Shown: positions 58,317 to 64,000 of the stretch, piece after piece | Numbering within the stretch: position 1 is the first letter of the stretch | How the letters are laid out: the number at the start of each line of letters is the position of its first letter | Assembly: GCF_947179515.1 (NCBI RefSeq) | Contig: NC_067487.1 | Location: 40,471,266-40,535,265, forward strand | Source: Apodemus sylvaticus | Lineage: Eukaryota; Chordata; Mammalia; Rodentia; Muridae | Reading direction: 5' to 3' | Length of the DNA: 64,000 bases | The notes under the pieces: generated by a model | Told to the model about the DNA's origin: nothing | What the model saw: the letters and a program-made list of their open reading frames with translations, nothing else | Database searches by the model: none | Program-made: the position numbers and the translations under genes

Positions 58317-59942
58317 CAGACAGAGAACTCCTGGAGTCACTTTGTAAAGAGATCACACATCCTCAGCTTTCCAAAAGAGTTCAACCAACTAGGAACCAAA
58401 CATTCAAATATGAGCCTGTGACGACCACCTTCATTTAATCAACCACTGAATGAATGAATAAAAAATGGATGGATGAATGAATGAAACAATCTATTTATAA
58501 AGAGTGACAAAGCTTCCATGCTGATAGTCTATCAATTAACGTCAGGGTGCATGCATTGAGAGGTTCAGTAGGTACACTGCTACATCTGTGTGTCAAGATC
58601 TTTCCTTCAGCTCTCTGAAGACTGAAACACCAGAAAGTTCTCAGGTTATCTCCAGTTCCTTGCCTAGAAAAAATACAGAGCACTTTGGTCATTTTGTTTT
58701 TAAGTTCTAATACATGTTTATTTGCTTGCCTAATGCTCTGAAGGTATGAAAGGTTGAATTTGATAGATTATTTCCAGAGGGATGCAGTCCATCCCAGCAA
58801 GGTAGGCACAGCAGCAGGAAGAAGACGCAGTTGTTCTCACTGCATGAGCACTTAAGAAATATAAGAAGTGGGCCCAGGCTTTCAAATCCTCTAAGTCAAT
58901 TTGAACCTGAGTGGACAGATTCCTGTGTCACAGACAGAAGGCATGGCAGCATGACACAGAAGCGTGATTGTCACGTTGTTCAAAGTTCTTTCTTGTGGTG
59001 TATGACAGGAAGCAGAGCATTGACTTTGCAGCCCACAGATGCTTATGTGAGAGGAATTCACAGGAGACTAATGGGCTGACCACTGATCTTACCTTCCTTC
59101 CTCCTGAGCCAGGGGTTCTCTTCAAGATCCCCTTTCTGAATGGCCTGCTGCAGCTCTGCTCTCTGCCTCCTTCTTTCCTCACAGCTTCTTTGATCTCTGC
59201 TTCAATGGAGGACATTGCCCTGGGAATTCAAACTCCATGTGAGATCATCAATGTCCTTAGCATCTGTTCTTGCACAGGAGTTCTGCAGTCTCCCCTGCTG
59301 ACCCTCCCACACCTCTCTACTCCTGAGTGAGCTCAGAGCTCCTTCCTCCCTAAGTTATCATACTCAGGAACACTGTAGATCTTAGACATCCCAATGCTAC
59401 AGGAAACTACCCAGCTTTGATTTTCTTTAAGAAACATCTTCTCCTGTACACTTCACGTGGGAGTCAGGAGATTTTGGAATGACTTCTGAATAAATCAACA
59501 AGTTGAAAAATGAAATATTAACATAATGAATTAAATTAGACAATAAACCTATCCTAGGTGGTTTTGACTTTATGAAAATTTGTAAATAGTATTTGAGGTG
59601 CATGAAACATGTTTCACAAAACTATGCTGATTTGTAAAATGGAGATAACCAGGGTTTGACAAAAACTGGTGTTCCTGAACTTTAATGTGCTAATATGTAA
59701 AGTTAAATGGGTTATCTGAGGGAAACAACATGAAACTACACAGCATAAATTCAGCTTGCACTTCCTTTGCCTTCATGATCTAAGTGAGAAGTTAATCCAT
59801 CTCTGAAAGGTTAAATGTTTCATAAAATTAGCTTTTCAAGTTAAAATCCTTGAGTTAACGTTAAGTTAAAGTTAAAAGTGTCTTCTGTAAATAAATAATA
59901 ATTCTGTAAAAAAAAAAAACAAAAAACAAAACAATCCATCAG

Positions 59943-60100
59943 GCCAGCCAGTGGTGGCACATGTCTTTAATCCCAGCACTGGGAGGCAGTGGCAGGCAGA
60001 TTTCTGAGTTAGAGACCAGACTGGTCTACAGAGTGAGTTCCAGGACAACCAGAGTTATAAAGAGAAAGCTTGTCTTGAATTACCAAAAAAAAAAAATTAA
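59943..60100 (+). mobile_element. B1 SINE
   Basis: 'cagtggtggcacatgtcttt' to 'agcttgtcttgaatt' plus an A-rich tail. Mirror of 21165-21356. Confidence 0.9.
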
Positions 60101-60557
60101 AAAAAAATAAAAAACAAAAAATAAAAAGAACCAATCAACCAATCAGTCATGCTCATAAAAAGTCAATCCCTTTAATGTAGTCTGAAATATCTAAAGTCTC
60201 AGTGTCCTATTCTGATTCAATGTTTGCCTAGACAGTTTTCAGCCCTCTACCCAGCCTTCAAATGTCCACACATTGGAGATTTCCTTGGCCTTCAGCATGG
60301 TCCAGATATAGTCACCAAAATAATTAAAGTGACCTAAATTAACAAGAAACATATAGGTTTAAAATTAACTGATGAACTTATGTTTATTAACATTTCAAGG
60401 TTTCCCTGACCATGATCTAACATTTAGGTAAATAGGTGGTTCTGCATTTAAATTTTTGTGCCTCTGAGCTTGGTTTTCTTTGACTTGTCAGAGAAATAAG
60501 ACTGTTATTTATCTGATCATTAATAAAAAGGACTTAAAGCTTTTAGTTGGCTTCATT

Positions 60558-60970
60558 AACATGGTTGTCAATAACTAATTTTGTGGTTATTATTAAATCC
60601 ATCCTTTTTTGTTTTAACTTTATTTATTTAATGTGTGATTATTCTGCGGCATATACATCCACCTACCTGAAGAGGGCATCTTATCCCCTTATAGATGGTT
60701 GTGAGCCTCCATGTGGTTGCTGGGAATTGAACCCATAACATGGTTGTCAATAACTAATTTTGTGGTTATTATTAAATCCATCCTTTTTTGTTTTAACTTT
60801 ATTTATTTAATGTGTGATTATTCTGCTGCATATACATCCACCTACCTGAAGAGGGCATCTTATCCCCTTATAGATGGTTGTGAGCCTCCATGTGGTTGCT
60901 GGGAATTGAACCCATGACCTCTGGGGAGCAACCTGTGCTCTTAACCACTGAGCTGTCTCACCAGCCCCTA
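60558..60970 (-). mobile_element. B2 SINE with 179-bp tandem duplication
   Basis: 'aacatggttgtcaataacta' occurs at 60558 and again at 60737. The duplicated block takes in flank plus most of a reverse-complement B2. The left arm has the block once (20505-20670), so the event is specific to the right arm. Confidence 0.9.
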
Positions 60971-61699
60971 TTAAGTCCATCCTTAAATGAATATTCAACT
61001 TGTACAAAAATATTTGAATGAAATATTAATGTATTTAATATAGAGTCAATCCTTCATGTAAAAAAAATCTAAGCTTTCAATAAAAACCTACTGTATATGA
61101 TAAATGTGAGTTTTGAATGAGGACAATCATTTAAAAGATACAACAAAAGGCTCTAACCCTCCAAATAAAAATTCACCTTTGGCTGCACCACTGCAGTCTC
61201 AGCGATGTGGCTGCCAACATGGAAACTGAAGAAGGAGACCAGCAATAGACGTGCAGACCTGGAAGTGGGGAGCCCGGGAGCCCTCAGCCTGAGACAGACT
61301 AACAAATAACTAACTTAAACAGCATCAACATCAAGCAACAACAACACCACAAGGAATCAGAGACTAACAGAAACAGTTTTCTCCAGGGAAGACCTCCCAA
61401 AATCATTATCCAAAGCCAAGTCCTCAGCCTCGAAATAATATATACAAGTGACAGTGTACAGACTAATCAGGGTGTGTTTGTATATTATGAACACACACAC
61501 AAATACACCTACTGTAGGATATACACACAAACATGCAATACAACACATATGTGCTACACACACAGAAAAAGAGGCACATGGAAGGGGTTGGAAGGAAAAA
61601 GAAAGGCATGGAAATAAGGTTATTATATTATAATTTCCAAAATAACATAATTTAATAAAATAAACTTTTTGAGCCAGGCTTGGTGCTTTACACTTAAAA

Positions 61700-61880
61700 A
61701 AAAAAAAAAACATTTATTTCATTTATTTGAGTACACTGTAGTTGTTTCCGGACATACCAGAAGAGGGCATCAGATATCTTTACAGATGGTTATGAGCCAC
61801 CATTTAGTTGCTGGGAATTGAACTCAGGACCTTTGGAAGAGCAGTCAGTGCTCTTAACCACTGAGCCATCTCTCCAGCCG
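61700..61880 (-). mobile_element. B2 SINE
   Basis: Ends 'ctgagccatctctccagcc', the reverse complement of a B2 head. Mirror of 19569-19745. Confidence 0.95.
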
Positions 61881-61884
61881 GTGC

Positions 61885-62008
61885 TATACTCTTTTAATCC
61901 AAGCTCCCAGCGGGCAGCAGGAGAATCTTTTTAGTGCAAGGGCAGCCTGGTTACATAGCTACTTCCAGGACAGCCAGGACTATAGAGAGAGAAAAACTAT
62001 CTCAAAAA

Positions 62009-62047
<39 letters not shown>

Positions 62048-62050
62048 AAT
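61885..62050 (+). mobile_element. Diverged B1 SINE followed by (AAAT)n
   Basis: B1 remnant to about 62005, then about ten AAAT units. Mirror of 19405-19568. Confidence 0.8.
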
Positions 62051-62644
62051 AATACATTAATTAATAATAAAAACACATTCTTTCTAATTCAGTCTCAATC
62101 CTCTAACTAAACCCAGTTTTATAAACAAATACCTGGTGCTCTTAAAAGTCAACATTGTTCGTGGAGAGTCAACTCTTTGAAAAAATGTTCCTCCTCTGTA
62201 TGACACACTGTCCTCTTCCTACAGACTCTGCCTTTTAATCATTGTCCACCATTACAAAACATAAGTATTTTCTCTCATAATGGAGCTTCAAAATCCTATT
62301 TAGATAAAAACTGGAAATTTTACCTAAAATGTGTACTAAGGCATGGGACTGTCTCCAAGAGGAACACAGATCTGGAAACAAGCAAAAGGTTAACTATGTA
62401 ACAAAGACATTCTTAAAGTTTTAAACTTAACCTGCGGGATGAGTCTTGCAACACTAACCAATGACCATGTTTCAGTGTCTACACCTGGAGAATTACTTAG
62501 TTTCTCCTGAGGTTCCTGATCCTGAATCAGAACTGGGTCTTGGCAGAGATGGGATTGAGTCTGCTGCTCACACTCAGGCTACTGTGAAGATCGTGTGGGG
62601 AAAATACAGCTGCTTCTTGTTTCTTTGATTGTTTGATTGTTATT

Positions 62645-62805
62645 TTGTTTTTTTGCTAGGTTTTTTTGAGACAGGGATTCTCTGTATAGCTCTGGCTGTC
62701 CTGGAAATCACTATGTACACCAGGCTGGCCCTGAACTCAGTAAACTGCCTGCCTTTACCTCCAGAGTGCTGGGATTACAGGCATGTGCCACCACTTCTCT
62801 GTCAG
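62645..62805 (-). mobile_element. B1 SINE
   Basis: Reverse-complement B1 ('gggattacaggcatgtgcca'). Mirror of 18665-18860. Confidence 0.9.
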
Positions 62806-63701
62806 CCCCTTTTTCTTAACTAGTGCAAGTGCCCTGCTGGGTGTTGACTTGCCAGACTAGGACATCAGGGACTGTCCTCCAAAACTTGGCTTGTGCGGAG
62901 GTGGGGGTACCACGTGCCTCCAGGTCCAGATGCACCCTGGAGTGTGATTGTCCAGTCTCCTGGACTCCTGACTCAGGCAGACAATACCAGGATTTTGCTT
63001 CATGGATTGCTGTTGGTCTTACTGCCACCCCCTTCTGGATTCCCATCCACCCACACACCACCCATCCCCAGATAAGGATGGGTTCAATCTGGAATGGACA
63101 CTTATCTGGGGTGGAGGTTAAATGTTGGGAGCTCCCAGAGTCTCAGAGCTTGTGCAGCTGGTTTTGGGTGGGGCAGATTTCTGTCCTAAGATAGCCACCA
63201 GTTCCTCTTTGGCTGGGCCTGCAAGATTCTGCAAATTTTCTTAGCCTAGCGGGTGCATTTTTACATTGCTGACTGCAAGCAGTTTGCAGGTGCCAGCTTG
63301 ACCTGGGCAAGCACAGCTAGAAGCTTGCTTTCAGCTTGGTGGAGTCTGGACTTGGCTGTGTGTTTTCAGCCAATCCCTGACCATGGTAGATATGCTGCAG
63401 AGGAACTTTAGTTCCCTAGAAATCCAGGTCCTTTGGGACCAGTGCAAGCTTATTCTGTGGGTACCTAGTCCCAAAGTGCACCTCAGCCAGACCAGTACCA
63501 TCCCCAGTAATCCACCAGGGCTCACCCTGCACTGGCTGAATTTTCTAGGATCTTCTCCATCTGCTCAGCCCTGACCTGCATTAAGTTTCTTTTGCTCGGC
63601 TGCTGACAGAGCTTTAATTTCTTCTTCTGTGCCAAGGTTCCCTTTTGGATTTTAGCAATGATGCAATTTAAGAAGTTCCCCACCCTGCAATGTCTCGGGT
63701 T

Positions 63702-63722
63702 TTTTTTTTTTGGGGGGGGGGG
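63702..63722. repeat. T/G homopolymer pair
   Basis: About ten T followed by about ten G, mirroring the C tract at 17749. The two arms differ in composition here. Confidence 0.9.
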
Positions 63723-64000
63723 ACAGTTGGAGGGTTGGCAAACCAGGATTGGCTGTTGTAGCTGGCTGGTTTCTTTCCAAATGCAGAGCCAGCTGGCTGC
63801 AGCAGGTCTTGCTCTAGCACACCAAGCAGCTAAGCAAGTACAGTTGTCCTAAACATTGTAATACAGACACACTGAAACAGAGAAACTTCAGAGGATGGAG
63901 AAACACAGGCCTTAGCATTACCTCCTCCTGCTGAGGACTGTGTTTGGCTATGGAGCCCAGTTACCTGTCACTCAGGGCGACAGAGCAGGGAGAGCTACAG

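Larger units (their letters stand above)
49888..64000. repeat. Right arm of large inverted repeat
   Basis: Reverse complement of 17475-32556 with local indels. It lacks the 24146-25495 segment and the second 288-bp block. It has extra pol sequence (50480-50870), about 75 bp at 53290-53365 and a 179-bp SINE duplication at 60558. It is cut by the window edge, so the arm may be longer. Confidence 0.9.

Overview
The window is non-coding-rich mammalian DNA, almost certainly from a mouse (genus Mus). B1 and B2 SINEs, rodent L1 pieces, a gammaretrovirus-like ERV remnant and long CA/GT/CT tracts occur throughout. No compact or operon-like gene organisation is seen. Nested inverted repeats carrying small multicopy genes are typical of mouse ampliconic sex-chromosome DNA. 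The chromosome is an inference; nothing in the sequence names it.

Layout. (1) 1-6363 is a palindrome. It carries two head-to-head copies of a small two-exon gene of unknown function: left copy on the minus strand (CDS 718-1294), right copy on the plus strand (CDS 5071-5605). Each copy has a TATA box, a 172-bp GT-AG intron and an AATAAA signal. The copies are separated, and flanked outside, by a CpG-rich tandem repeat of about 350-375 bp. (2) 6.4-17.5 kb holds diverged paralogous pieces of the large arms further right, interrupted by two L1 fragments and SINEs. (3) 17475-32556 and 49888-64000 are the two arms of a large inverted repeat. Short stretches compared by eye are about 97% identical. 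The right arm runs off the window. Each arm contains three tandem units bearing strong CTCF-type motifs. (4) 32556-49888 is the spacer. It holds a decayed third copy of the small gene's 3' half (39790-40395), an intact-looking intronless 146-codon ORF (34688-35128, minus), a 143-codon ORF (40970-41401), a three-way duplicated block with a histone H2A-like fragment, an L1 piece, and the 3' half of an ERV that straddles the inner breakpoint of the right arm.

The most unusual element is the small gene. Exon 2 contains an inverted, 83%-identical copy of the first 88 nt of exon 1, including the start-codon region. Its spliced transcript could therefore fold into a long hairpin. The two copies also differ by one C in a homopolymer, which changes the predicted C-terminus.

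No tRNA, rRNA, CRISPR or prokaryotic feature is present. Protein-coding calls are tentative, since none of the ORFs could be assigned to a known family with confidence. Paralogy statements come from reading and aligning stretches by eye, so block edges are good to a few tens of bases at best.
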